A stretch of 64,000 nt of DNA from Actinomycetota bacterium (GCA_020161755.1 JAIUOS010000003.1:124001-188000), one strand, 5' to 3'; numbered from the stretch's first letter, positions 17,783 through 25,462 are shown. Translations and numbers: made by a program. Notes: generated from the letters alone by a model not told the origin.

Positions 17783-18151
17783 GTGACCACAGCGCGAAAG
17801 CTCCAGCTCCGCGCCGCGACGACGGTGGTGGTGCTAGGACGCCCCTCCGGCCTCGATCTCGATCTCCCCGCCGACTGCCTGGTGGTGAGCGACGAGGCGA
17901 TGGCGGACGCGGCCGACGCGGTGATCTGCTTCGTGACCAGGGCCGCCGATCTCGACAGCGACGCCGGACCGGCGATCACCGCCGCGAAGGACGACCGGCT
18001 CGCGTGGATCGCCTATCCGAAGGCACACCAGCTGGGCAGCGACCTGAACCGCGACATCCTCGCTGCGCTGGTCACCGAACGCGGGGCGCGCCCCGTCCGC
18101 TCGATCTCGTTCGACAGCGTCTGGTCGGGGCTGCGCTTCCGGCCGCTCTGA
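17783..18151 (+). CDS. small DUF3052-like protein
   Basis: The 122-aa protein ends with WIAYPKAHQLGSDLNRDILA and RSISFDSVWSGLRFRPL. This pattern is shared by a widespread, uncharacterised bacterial family (WIAYPKG..D.NRD...VWSALRFRP) related to DUF3052. The N-terminal half looks like a small alpha/beta fold. No catalytic residues can be named. Its GTG start has no ribosome site but sits six bases after TAGGCT, so it is probably translated from a leaderless mRNA. Confidence 0.65.
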   Translation: MTTARKLQLRAATTVVVLGRPSGLDLDLPADCLVVSDEAMADAADAVICFVTRAADLDSDAGPAITAAKDDRLAWIAYPKAHQLGSDLNRDILAALVTERGARPVRSISFDSVWSGLRFRPL

Positions 18152-18164
18152 GCCGCTCTCAGCC

Positions 18165-18941
18165 TCAGGCCGCGAAGGCACCCGGGGTCGCGCCGAGGAT
18201 GCGGCGGAAGTGCCGCGTGAGGTGCGCCTGGTCGTGGAAGCCGACCTCCACGGCGGCCTGCGCGATGCTGGTTCCCTGCGCGATCAGGTGGCGGGCGGCG
18301 TCCACGCGCCGGCCGGTGACGTAGCGGTGCGGTGGGATGCCGTAGGCCTGCGAGAAAGCGCGGACGAGGTGGCTGGGGTGGACGCCGAGAGCCTGCGCCG
18401 CCTCGGCGATCGTGACCTTCTCGTGGAGACCGTCGTCGAGGAGCGCGCGGAGACGGCGGGCGAGAGGGACGTCCGGGCGACTGTTGCTCGCCTGCCCGAA
18501 GTGGTCACGGAGCGCGTCGCCGAGCGAGAGGACGGCGGTTTCCGCAGCGAGGTTGTCGCCGGGCGAGGCGAGGGCGTCGTGGAGCTCGGCGACCAGCGAC
18601 AGCGCTCCCACGTTGCGGACGGTCGGCGCTCCGGCGGCCGCGCCGATGCAACGGTCGGGCAGCCAGGCCGCGTCCAGGTAGAGCACGCGCTTGCAGAAGC
18701 CCCGGTCGCGCAGCGCGGAGCGTCCGTCATGAGGGACGCCGGGCGGCAGGATCGTGATCGCCCCGGGCAACGCACCGTGGCGGGCGCCCTCGAGGTCGTA
18801 GGTGACCGCGCCCTCGTCGACGAGCAGGACCGTCCAGTCGTCGTGGGTGTGCCGTGGGTAGGCGTGGTGGTCGAAGCTGGCGTGGAGCACCTCGCGGACG
18901 AACGGCACCCCGGGGTGCCACGCTCGCACCGTGTCGGTCAT
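18165..18941 (-). CDS. AraC-family transcriptional regulator
   Basis: The 258-aa protein has an N-terminal cupin-like sensor domain (about 10-110; HHAYPRHTHDDWTVLLVDEG, ILPPGVPHDG). The C-terminal double helix-turn-helix domain (about 165-255) contains IAEAAQALGVHPSHLVRAFS and VEVGFHDQAHLTRHFRRILG, the diagnostic AraC signature. ATG 18941 is chosen; an upstream in-frame start at 18974 adds 11 residues that do not fit the family. It is divergent from the DUF2000 gene at 18992, 50 nt away, a likely target. Confidence 0.87.
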   Translation of the reverse strand: MTDTVRAWHPGVPFVREVLHASFDHHAYPRHTHDDWTVLLVDEGAVTYDLEGARHGALPGAITILPPGVPHDGRSALRDRGFCKRVLYLDAAWLPDRCIGAAAGAPTVRNVGALSLVAELHDALASPGDNLAAETAVLSLGDALRDHFGQASNSRPDVPLARRLRALLDDGLHEKVTIAEAAQALGVHPSHLVRAFSQAYGIPPHRYVTGRRVDAARHLIAQGTSIAQAAVEVGFHDQAHLTRHFRRILGATPGAFAA

Positions 18942-18991
18942 GCAAGAAACGTACAAGACCGCGCACCGGCGCATCGAGCACGATCAGGAGC

Positions 18992-19429
18992 ATGGAGACC
19001 GAGCCGTCCGACACTCCCGTCCGCTTTGACACGAAGGTCGCGGTGCTGCTGCGCGACGACCTGCTGGCGTGGCAGGAGTTGAACGTGACCGCGTTCCTGA
19101 TGAGCGCCATCGCCACCAGCGAACCCGACCTCGTCGGCGAGCCGTACCGCGACGGCGACGGGAACGCCTACCTGCCGATGCTGCGGCAGCCGGTGCTCGT
19201 GATGACGGCGGACGCGGCCACGCTGGCCGCCGCGAGGACGCGAGCACTCGGACGCGGGATGCCCCTCGCCATCTACACCGAGGACCTGTTCGCGACCGGC
19301 CACGACGCCGCGAACCGTGCGGCCGTCGCCGGGGTGCCCGCCGAAGCGCTGAACCTGGTCGGGGTCGCCGTCCGTGGGCCGCGCAACGGCGTCGACCGGG
19401 TCGTCAAGGGTGCGAGTCTTCACGGCTGA
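18992..19429 (+). CDS. DUF2000 family protein
   Basis: The 145-aa protein shows the DUF2000 pattern throughout: RFDTKVAVLLRDDLLAWQEL, NVTAFL, YLPMLRQPVLVM, AIYTEDLFATGHDAANRAAV and GPRNGVDRVVKG. The fold resembles peptidyl-tRNA hydrolase II-like proteins, but no activity is established. CAGGAG precedes ATG 18992. It lies beside a divergent AraC-type regulator, a frequent partner for this family, and is followed by the 68-bp nested palindrome at 19468. Confidence 0.85.
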   Translation: METEPSDTPVRFDTKVAVLLRDDLLAWQELNVTAFLMSAIATSEPDLVGEPYRDGDGNAYLPMLRQPVLVMTADAATLAAARTRALGRGMPLAIYTEDLFATGHDAANRAAVAGVPAEALNLVGVAVRGPRNGVDRVVKGASLHG

Positions 19430-19467
19430 CATCGGGGCCGAGAGGCGCCCTGTTCGGCCTCCGTCCG

Positions 19468-19535
19468 CAAACGCCCCCGAAGTTGACAAACGCCCCCGAA
19501 ACTTCGGGGGCGCTTGTGAGTTTCGGGGGCGTTTG
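19468..19535. repeat. 68-bp nested palindrome, copy 1
   Basis: Outer arms CAAACGCCCCCGAA (19468-19481) and its exact complement TTCGGGGGCGTTTG (19522-19535) enclose an inner pair (19486-19500 and 19503-19517, 14 of 15 paired). The whole 68 bp matches the copy at 44293-44360 at 62 of 68 positions in reverse orientation. It sits in a 166-nt convergent gap, consistent with a bidirectional terminator or a REP-like element. The rest of 19430-19595 shows no gene. Confidence 0.85.
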
Positions 19536-19595
19536 TGCGGGAGCGGACGCTGGCCCCGGGGCGCTGGCCCTCAGGGACCGGGGTGAGCTCCCGGC

Positions 19596-20426
19596 CTACA
19601 CCGACAGCGTCACGTCCCCGGCGCCGGTGCGGACGGCGACCTTGACGAAGGGCTCACCGGGCTCCGGCTCACCGTGGGACGGCACGTGGCTGCGCACCTC
19701 ACCCACAGCGGTCGTGAGGTCCTGCCACACCGCGACGTTGCCCGGCACCTGCACCGTCACGTCGCCCATGCCGGTGCGGACCTCGGCGTTGCCCTCGTCG
19801 ACGACGGCCTGCACGTCGCCGGCGCCCGAGACGATGGTCAGCTGGCCTCGCGACGAACCGACGTGGATGTCCCCGGTGCCGGTGCGGATCTCGAGACGCC
19901 CGGTGCAGTCCTCCACCGACACGTCCCCCGCACCCGAGTTCAGCGTGGCCGAGCCGGTGCGGGACACCCGGATGTCTCCGGCGCCCGTGGTCATGACGGC
20001 GGTCGCACAGGCCTCGGCGGCAATGTCGCCCGCGCCCGTCTTCGCCGCGGTGCTCCCCGCACGCCCCTGGATCGTGATGTCGCCCTGGTGGGTCTCCAGG
20101 GACAGCTGCGCCTCGGGCGCGCAGTGCACGTCTGCGTCGACCGTGACCCCGCCGCCGAGCGCCCAGGAGAGGGCGCCGAGGGTGAAGGACATCCCCGACG
20201 TCGCGTCGGAGGCCAGCCGCGGGATCGTGACCGCGACCCGGTTCCCGTCCGCACGGTGTTCCACGGCGCCGAAGTCGACCGCGTGGTTGCTGGTGAGCGT
20301 GATGCGCACCTCGCCCGGTGCCCCGTCGTGGCTGACGTGGATGTCGCCCCGGTGGTTGGCGAGGGTGAGTTCGGGGAGCCCGTCGAGGGTGTACTCGATC
20401 GTGTGGCTTCGCGTCGTCGTGGACAT
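19596..20426 (-). CDS. DUF4097-type beta-strand-repeat protein
   Basis: The 276-aa protein is built of short repeats of the form G-A-G-D-I/V-x-V (TKTGAGDIAAEAC, MTTGAGDIRVSRTG, LNSGAGDVSVEDC, IRTGTGDIHVGSS). This is typical of DUF4097, a right-handed beta-helix-like family once called a putative adhesin. No signal peptide or membrane helix is present, so it is probably cytoplasmic. It begins 10 nt after the HicB-like gene, and the pair is common in Actinobacteria. No function is known. Confidence 0.82.
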   Translation of the reverse strand: MSTTTRSHTIEYTLDGLPELTLANHRGDIHVSHDGAPGEVRITLTSNHAVDFGAVEHRADGNRVAVTIPRLASDATSGMSFTLGALSWALGGGVTVDADVHCAPEAQLSLETHQGDITIQGRAGSTAAKTGAGDIAAEACATAVMTTGAGDIRVSRTGSATLNSGAGDVSVEDCTGRLEIRTGTGDIHVGSSRGQLTIVSGAGDVQAVVDEGNAEVRTGMGDVTVQVPGNVAVWQDLTTAVGEVRSHVPSHGEPEPGEPFVKVAVRTGAGDVTLSV

Positions 20427-20436
20427 GGCGTTCTCC

Positions 20437-20895
20437 TCAGGCCCAGCCGGTGATCCGGCGGGACGAACGGTGGGATGTGTTCTCGGGCGTCGTGGCGCGC
20501 CGCAGGGTCTGGACGATCCAGGTGTTCAGCGACTGGCCGGCGTTCTGGGCGGCGGCCTCGGCGCGTTTCTTGACGGCCTCGGGAAGCCGTACGGTCACGC
20601 GCGCGGAGTTGTCGTCCTCCCCCGCCTCGGCGTCGAGGCCCACGAGGGTGGCCTCGTCGCGGACGATGTGCCAGCGGGGGTCGCGCCCCTCCATGCGGAC
20701 GGTGACGACGGGGCCGTCGAGCTCCGCGGTCAGCTGCGCGGCCGCGTCGCTCAGCAGTTGGACCATGGCCAACCGGAGCCCCGGCTCCATGACGGACGTC
20801 ACGCGATGGGTGAGTTCTCGTGTCTGGTCATCGGCCAGTGCTGTCGCACGGTCGAGGTCACGAGCCACGGCCTCGAGATACGGAGTGAGTTGCAT
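20437..20895 (-). CDS. HicB/Arc-like DNA-binding protein
   Basis: The 152-aa protein has an N-terminal domain of about 80 residues without a clear match. Its C-terminal ribbon-helix-helix segment (ARVTVRLPEAVKKRAEAAAQ, GQSLNTWIVQTLRR) is characteristic of HicB/Arc repressors. No hicA-like toxin gene is adjacent; the downstream partner is the DUF4097 gene 10 nt away. It probably autoregulates the pair, but whether it works as an antitoxin is doubtful. Confidence 0.72.
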   Translation of the reverse strand: MQLTPYLEAVARDLDRATALADDQTRELTHRVTSVMEPGLRLAMVQLLSDAAAQLTAELDGPVVTVRMEGRDPRWHIVRDEATLVGLDAEAGEDDNSARVTVRLPEAVKKRAEAAAQNAGQSLNTWIVQTLRRATTPENTSHRSSRRITGWA

Positions 20896-20950
20896 GACGC
20901 CATCATGACATCACTCCGACATCAATTCAATGCGAGGGCGCATCAGGGTG

Positions 20951-21574
20951 TCAGGACGCGAATTCGAACCCCACGACGGCATCCGGGTCGATGCTGTGGA
21001 CGATGTCGGTGTAGAAGCTCTGCGCCTGGGTCATCAGGAGCTCGCGGTTCGAGGCGATGTAGGTGGCCTGGACATCGTCCGTGAGGACCTTGGTGGCCAT
21101 GTCCACCGCATCGATGGTCGGCGTGACGAAGCTCAGCACACCGTTGTCCTCGACGACCAGCTCGAACTTCTCGTTGGAGCGACCGATGAAGATGAACCTC
21201 GGGACGGAGATCAGGAACTTCTTGTCGCCGGTCTGGCTGATCCTGACATCCTTGCCCTCGATGCCGAGCTTGGCGGTGAACGAGTACTGGAGGAACGACG
21301 CCCGATCGCTGCCCGGGATGTCCACGCCGAGGAACTGGCTGTGCTGGCTCTTCTTGTCGATGCCCTGGATGCCCAGGCTCATCAGCACGACCTGCTCCTT
21401 CAACGAGACCGAGTTGATCACCTGCGTGTTCAGCGACTCCGACTCGACCTCGAGCACCGCGGGCGGACGCACCGCCCAGACCGCCAGGGACGCCAGCGTC
21501 CCGCCCAGGGCCAGCGAAGTGGCCACCACGAGGAGCAGCCAGACCGGCACCCTCTTCGCCAGTACGCCTTTCAT
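20951..21574 (-). CDS. membrane-anchored DUF4230-like protein
   Basis: The 207-aa protein has one N-terminal membrane helix (about 8-30, VPVWLLLVVATSLALGGTLAS) and an external domain. The region FSFTAKLG-like YSFTAKLGIEGKDVRI, FLISVPRFIFIG and the helical end SNRELLMTQAQSFYTDIVHS resemble the DUF4230 pattern, but the match is from memory only. ATG 21574 has GGAGCG 6 nt upstream. It is divergent from the nitrobindin gene. Confidence 0.55.
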   Translation of the reverse strand: MKGVLAKRVPVWLLLVVATSLALGGTLASLAVWAVRPPAVLEVESESLNTQVINSVSLKEQVVLMSLGIQGIDKKSQHSQFLGVDIPGSDRASFLQYSFTAKLGIEGKDVRISQTGDKKFLISVPRFIFIGRSNEKFELVVEDNGVLSFVTPTIDAVDMATKVLTDDVQATYIASNRELLMTQAQSFYTDIVHSIDPDAVVGFEFAS

Positions 21575-21699
21575 GATTCGCTCCGCGGGGTCGACACTGC
21601 ACAACGGGAAATCCGACGTGCTCAAAGTAGCCGCTGAACCTGTCGTCGAAACGCTCCGCACCGGCGTGGCACGACGCTCGCCTCTGGCACAGTGAAGCC

Positions 21700-22158
21700 A
21701 TGGCACTCGAACCCCGCCTGGCAGCACTGGTCGGCACCTGGCGTGGCGCCGGCAAGGGCTCCTACCCCACGATCGCCGACTTCGCCTACACCGACGAGCT
21801 CACCTTCACCGACATCGGGAAACCGTTCCTGCACTTCGTCGAACGCACGTGGATCGACGGCGAACCGCGCCACACCGAGACCGGCTACTGGCGGATGCCG
21901 ACGCCCGACACCGTCGAGGTGGTGATCGCGATTCCCACCGGGCAGGCCGAGCGGGGCTCGGGCACGTGCCGGCTCGAGGCGGACGGCGTCCTCGTCCTTG
22001 AGATCGACTCGTCCGTGCAGTACACGCCCACCGCGAAGCAGGTCGACCGGATCGTGCGGACGCTGCACGTCGACGGCGACCGGATGCATCACGAGATGTT
22101 CATGGAGGCGGTCGGCCAGGGACTCACCCTGCACCTGGTCTCCGACCTCACGCGGTGA
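21700..22158 (+). CDS. nitrobindin-type heme-binding beta-barrel protein
   Basis: The 152-aa protein shows the nitrobindin family motif GTWRGAGKGSYPTI at residues 12-25. FGKPFLH-like DIGKPFLHFVERTWI, HTETGYWRMPTPD and a C-terminal HHEMFMEAV with the likely proximal histidine also fit. Nitrobindins bind ferric heme in a ten-strand barrel and can react with nitric oxide or peroxynitrite. The length fits. It lies back to back with the unknown membrane protein at 20951 and ends four bases before the convergent AhpD-like gene. Confidence 0.87.
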   Translation: MALEPRLAALVGTWRGAGKGSYPTIADFAYTDELTFTDIGKPFLHFVERTWIDGEPRHTETGYWRMPTPDTVEVVIAIPTGQAERGSGTCRLEADGVLVLEIDSSVQYTPTAKQVDRIVRTLHVDGDRMHHEMFMEAVGQGLTLHLVSDLTR

Positions 22159-22162
22159 GCGG

Positions 22163-22708
22163 TCAGGCCTCCGGGATCGTGCAGAAGCCGGCCGGCTGGA
22201 TGCCCAGCGCCTGGATGGTGCGGGCCCAGCAGTTCACCTGCGCCGCCGTGGTCGCCAGGATGACGATCTCCCGCTCGTCGAACAGTTCGACGAGGTGGGC
22301 CTGGAGTTGCTCGTCGAACACCAGCGGGGTCGACGAGATCGCCCGCGCGTAGGCGATCGCCAGCCGTTCGCGGGCGTCGAAGCTCGCCACCGATTCCTCG
22401 GCGCCACGCTGGAGGGCGGCGAGTTCCGCGTCCGTCACGCCGGCCTCCCCCGCCTCGAAGCTGTTCATGTCGGCGCAGAACGCGCACGAGGCGGTGAGGG
22501 ACGCGGCCACGCGCACCAGCTTCAGGAGGCGTGGCGACGGCTCGCGGTGGGCGACGAGCGACTCCAGGACGCCGGCTCCGAGGGCGGCTCGTGGGTACCA
22601 GGCGAGGAGCCGGGCCGGTTCCATGCGGCGCCCGATGATGCGCTCGGACAGCGCAACCCCCAGGCGGAGGATCGGGTTGGGCCGGCGTGGTTCGGCGATG
22701 ATGGCCAT
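22163..22708 (-). CDS. AhpD-like / carboxymuconolactone-decarboxylase-family protein
   Basis: The 181-aa protein has the AhpD-type segment RVAASLTASCAFCADMNSFE with the redox pair C-x-x-C, followed by DARERLAIAYARAIS and VEL...TTAAQVNCWAR. Family members use the pair for peroxide or thiol-disulfide chemistry. ATG 22708 is preceded by AAGGATG. The palindromic operator at 22736-22751 lies 28 bp upstream and is shared with the divergent Cys-rich/rhodanese operon. This suggests a role in the same thiol/persulfide response (inference). Confidence 0.8.
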   Translation of the reverse strand: MAIIAEPRRPNPILRLGVALSERIIGRRMEPARLLAWYPRAALGAGVLESLVAHREPSPRLLKLVRVAASLTASCAFCADMNSFEAGEAGVTDAELAALQRGAEESVASFDARERLAIAYARAISSTPLVFDEQLQAHLVELFDEREIVILATTAAQVNCWARTIQALGIQPAGFCTIPEA

Positions 22709-22735
22709 GCGAGCATCCTTGCATTCATCGTTTCG

Positions 22736-22751
22736 ATACCCCAGGGGGTAT
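22736..22751. promoter_or_regulatory. CsoR/CstR-type operator with -10 (divergent promoter)
   Basis: ATACCCC-AG-GGGGTAT is a perfect 7-bp-arm palindrome. Its right end merges into TATAGT (22749-22754), a good -10 for the plus-strand operon starting at 22787. G/C tracts flanked by AT-rich ends are typical of CsoR/RcnR-family sites, including the persulfide sensor CstR. A near-copy lies at 25463-25478. Confidence 0.7.
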
Positions 22752-22786
22752 AGTTCGAGCCTAACCTCGGCGAAGGAGACCCCCGA

Positions 22787-22969
22787 ATGTGCAGTCCCAC
22801 CACTTGCAGGACCTGCGGCAAGACCACCTGGACGGGCTGCGGCCAGCACGTCGCGTCGGTCAAGGCACGGGTACCGGCCGACCAGTGGTGCGACGGGCAC
22901 GGCGCGTCCGCCCAGGCCGCGCCCACGGTGAAGGCCAACTCCGGGCTGTTCAAGATCCTCGGGCGATGA
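22787..22969 (+). CDS. 60-aa Cys-rich protein
   Basis: A small protein with cysteines at 2, 7, 10, 18 and 35 and histidines at 21 and 38, in the pattern C-x-x-C-G-K-T-T-W-x-G-C-G-x-H then W-C-x-G-H. A zinc-ribbon or metal/thiol-binding knuckle is likely. I recall similar small proteins in many actinobacteria but no assigned function. GAAGGAG lies 8 nt before ATG 22787. Its stop overlaps the rhodanese start (ATGA), and the CsoR-type operator and -10 lie just upstream, so it leads this operon. Confidence 0.75.
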   Translation: MCSPTTCRTCGKTTWTGCGQHVASVKARVPADQWCDGHGASAQAAPTVKANSGLFKILGR

Positions 22970-23400
22970 TGCGTCCGGCCCTGGCCGCGGCCCTGGCAGC
23001 CGTGACCATCCTGTTGTCCGGCTGCTCGGGCGGCAGCGTCAGCGTGACGTCCGGCCCCACGGCGTCCGCGGCCCCGGCGGCGGGCAGCAGCCTCGCGCCG
23101 GCCGAGTTCGCCGCCGCGGCCAAGCTGCCCGACACCGTCCTGCTCGACGTGCGGACGCCGGCGGAATTCGCGAGCGGCCACCTCCCCGGCGCGGTGAACC
23201 TGGACGTCCGGTCCGCGGACTTCTCGCAGGCCGCCGCGACGCTGGATCCCGGCAAGAACTACGCGGTCTACTGCCACAGCGGCAACCGCTCCAAGACCGC
23301 GATGGCGACGATGAGCCAGGCCGGCTTCACCCACCTGTACGACCTCGCCGGGGGCATCGGCGCGTGGCAGTCGGCCGGCGGCGAGGTGGTCACCGGATGA
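22966..23400 (+). CDS. rhodanese-domain lipoprotein
   Basis: The 144-aa product has a lipoprotein signal with lipobox LLSGC (Cys about residue 21), a short Ser/Ala/Pro linker and one rhodanese domain (about 45-140). The domain shows DVRTPAEFASGHLPGAVNLD and the active-site loop YCHSGNRSKTA with the persulfide-carrying cysteine. It would handle sulfane sulfur on the outer face of the membrane. It is coupled to the upstream Cys-rich gene and to the downstream membrane-protein gene by four-base overlaps, under the operator at 22736. Confidence 0.88.
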   Translation: MMRPALAAALAAVTILLSGCSGGSVSVTSGPTASAAPAAGSSLAPAEFAAAAKLPDTVLLDVRTPAEFASGHLPGAVNLDVRSADFSQAAATLDPGKNYAVYCHSGNRSKTAMATMSQAGFTHLYDLAGGIGAWQSAGGEVVTG

Positions 23401-23801
23401 CCCCACCGACGGTGCGAACGATCACGCTCCCCCGCCGCTCGGGCCTGGCAGCGCTCCGCGAGGGCTGGCTCCCCCGCCACACGGTGGCGATGGTCGTCCT
23501 GACGCCGGTGGTGTTCGTCGGCTACCTGGCCGCGCTGGGGGCCGGTTTCGACGGCCCGCTGTGGGTCGTGCTGATCGGCGCGATGGCGCCCGTCGCCGCC
23601 CTGATCCTGACCACCTACCTGCCGCTGCGCGGTGCCGGCCCGGCGACGGTGTCGTCGTGCATGGCGTTGACCGGCCTCCTGGTGCCCGGCGTCGGCATCC
23701 TGCTGAGCCAGGGCTCGGGGATCCTCAGCGGGGTGCTCGCGCTGGTCATCCTCGGAATCGGCCTGTGGCAGCGCGTGTCCGGAACGCCCGCCTGCGGGTA
23801 G
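23397..23801 (+). CDS. four-helix membrane protein of the rhodanese operon
   Basis: The 134-aa protein has a basic cytoplasmic N-terminus and about four hydrophobic helices (VAMVVLTPVVFVGYLAAL, WVVLIGAMAPVAALILTTYL and two more). I recognise no family motif. Its ATG overlaps the rhodanese stop (ATGA), so it belongs to the same operon. A role in membrane handling of sulfur species would be a guess. It ends 7 nt before the convergent 51-aa gene. Confidence 0.65.
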   Translation: MTPPTVRTITLPRRSGLAALREGWLPRHTVAMVVLTPVVFVGYLAALGAGFDGPLWVVLIGAMAPVAALILTTYLPLRGAGPATVSSCMALTGLLVPGVGILLSQGSGILSGVLALVILGIGLWQRVSGTPACG

Positions 23802-23808
23802 CCGCCGG

Positions 23809-23964
23809 CTAGTGGTGGCCCTTGACCACCATCCGCATGATCCGGCTGTTGAAGGCGAGGAAGCGGGTGAACTGGAACGGCAGGCTGCGCCGCATCCTCA
23901 GGGTCCTGGCGGTGGGCAGCGGCGCCTTCGACAGGTCCGCGACGGGTGTGCTCGGTGAGGTCAT
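23809..23964 (-). CDS. 51-aa basic protein downstream of SQR-like gene
   Basis: A short frame from ATG 23964 to TAG encodes 51 residues. The N-terminus is Thr/Pro-rich, followed by a basic, amphipathic segment (RMRRSLPFQFTRFLAFNSRI, MRMVVKGHH). GGAG lies 6 nt upstream, inside the end of the SQR-like gene, which stops only 3 nt before this ATG, so translation is probably coupled. It could be a small membrane-surface partner of the flavoprotein (inference). No homologue is named. Confidence 0.6.
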   Translation of the reverse strand: MTSPSTPVADLSKAPLPTARTLRMRRSLPFQFTRFLAFNSRIMRMVVKGHH

Positions 23965-23967
23965 GGG

Positions 23968-25422
23968 TCACTCCGGGATGAATTGCCAGCCGAGGCGGGC
24001 CTTGGCCTTGTAGATGAACAAGTAGTGGAGCATCAGCTTCACCCAGTGGCCGTGCACGCCGAGCTCGCCGCGCGTCTCGCGCTCGTCGCGTCCGGTCGGG
24101 TAGCGCTGGTAGTCGGGGACGACCGGCAGCATCGTCATCGCGGCCGCCGAGCCCTTCGTCAGCCCCGTGCCGGCGGACGCGACGCAGGCCGCGCCCATGC
24201 GGGCCATCGACGCGGTGTGCGCCGGCGCCGAGGAGCCGTGCTTGAGGCGGTCGGCGATCGTCAGGGCCACGGTCTTGCCCATCACCCCGGACGGCATCCC
24301 CGTCCGCGGCGGGGACGGGGCGACCAGCGTCCCGTTGGGTGTCTTGCGGGGACGCGAGATCTGGTGCGGCGGGGCGAACGCGATGCCGACCGCCCACACG
24401 TTGTCGTAGCCGGGGGCGGCGTACGTGGAGGGCCAGTCCTCCGCGCGCCACGCCTCGTAGGGCTTGACGGTGTAGTCGGCGTCCACCTTCATGAACCCGG
24501 ACGGGGCGAAGATCTCACCGGTGATGTCGGCACCGTCGGCGTCGTACGCCTTCAGCGCGACGCCACCGAACGGCGGGATCAGCATCGCGAAGTCGAAGCC
24601 GAGGGTGTGGCTCTCACCGTCGAGGGTCTCGTAGTGGATCAGGCCCTGCTCCACCTTCGAGACGTGGGCGCCGAGGATGGCCTCCACACCGCGTTCGCGG
24701 AACAGCGAGCCCGTCCACAGCTCGCTCGTGGTCTGGAAGCCCTGTTGGTCGAAGACCATGCCGTCCACGCCGAAGTCGCCCAGGGCCGCCTCGTTGGTGA
24801 GGTACACGACCCGGGCGAGATCGCGGACGCCGGCCTCGCGCAGTTCGTGGTCGACGTTGAACACGTACTCGAACGCCGCGCCCTCGCAGGTGCAGGTGCC
24901 GTGCCCCATACCGACGACGAGCGTCTGCGGCGTCCCCTGCTTCAGCACCTCGATCACCTCGCGGAGCCGGTGGTTCGCCTCGATGGCGTGGTCGGCGGTG
25001 CAGACGCTCTCGGTGAAGCCACCCGGCCCCATGCCCTCGGTGGCCTCGAACCGCAGCCGCGGACCGGTCGCGTTGATCAGGTAGTCGTAGCGCAGCATCT
25101 CGGTCGTGCCGGCTGCCTCCGGGCAGGTGTACTCGATGTCGACCGCGCCACGGGAGTCGTCCCGATCACCCTTCGGACGGATCGCGACGGCCTTCGCCTG
25201 GCGGAACCCGATGCCCTTGCGGGCGTACACCGGCGCCAGCGGGAAGACCACGTCCTTCTTCGCCATTTCGCCGACGCCCACCCAGATGTTGGACGGGATC
25301 CAGTTCCACTGTGAGTTGGGCGACACCACCGTGACGGTGTGTTCACGCCCCAACAGTCGCCGCAGGTGCAGCGCCGCGGTGTGACCCGAGACACCTGCTC
25401 CCAGAATGACGATCTCTGCCAT
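23968..25422 (-). CDS. sulfide:quinone oxidoreductase-like flavoprotein
   Basis: The 484-aa protein opens with the FAD-binding IVILGAGVSGHTAALHLRR and has a second dinucleotide motif around LVVGMGHGTC. FAD-contacting NATGP and late NVWAVGIA are also present. Cysteines at 141, 177, 179 and 413 include candidates for the redox pair of sulfide:quinone oxidoreductases. The C-terminus (WVKLMLHYLFIYKAKARLGW) resembles their membrane-docking tail. AGGAGGA precedes ATG 25422. A CsoR-type operator and TATGCT -10 lie 41-60 nt upstream. The exact SQR type is uncertain. Confidence 0.8.
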   Translation of the reverse strand: MAEIVILGAGVSGHTAALHLRRLLGREHTVTVVSPNSQWNWIPSNIWVGVGEMAKKDVVFPLAPVYARKGIGFRQAKAVAIRPKGDRDDSRGAVDIEYTCPEAAGTTEMLRYDYLINATGPRLRFEATEGMGPGGFTESVCTADHAIEANHRLREVIEVLKQGTPQTLVVGMGHGTCTCEGAAFEYVFNVDHELREAGVRDLARVVYLTNEAALGDFGVDGMVFDQQGFQTTSELWTGSLFRERGVEAILGAHVSKVEQGLIHYETLDGESHTLGFDFAMLIPPFGGVALKAYDADGADITGEIFAPSGFMKVDADYTVKPYEAWRAEDWPSTYAAPGYDNVWAVGIAFAPPHQISRPRKTPNGTLVAPSPPRTGMPSGVMGKTVALTIADRLKHGSSAPAHTASMARMGAACVASAGTGLTKGSAAAMTMLPVVPDYQRYPTGRDERETRGELGVHGHWVKLMLHYLFIYKAKARLGWQFIPE

Positions 25423-25462
25423 CACGACTCCTCCTGCCGGCCGCGTCGCCGACAGTTCGAGC

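Noticed and set aside
19465-19540. CRISPR-like repeats
   Set aside because: Repeated CGCCCCCGAA units are arranged as inverted pairs within 68 bp with no spacers, so this is a palindrome, not an array.
20437-20895. Classical HicAB toxin-antitoxin locus
   Set aside because: No small HicA-like double-stranded-RNA-binding frame lies on either side of the HicB-like gene.
21594-21700. Prophage, insertion-sequence or integrase remnants anywhere in the window
   Set aside because: No transposase, integrase, phage structural gene or target-site duplication was seen; gene content and order are core actinobacterial throughout.
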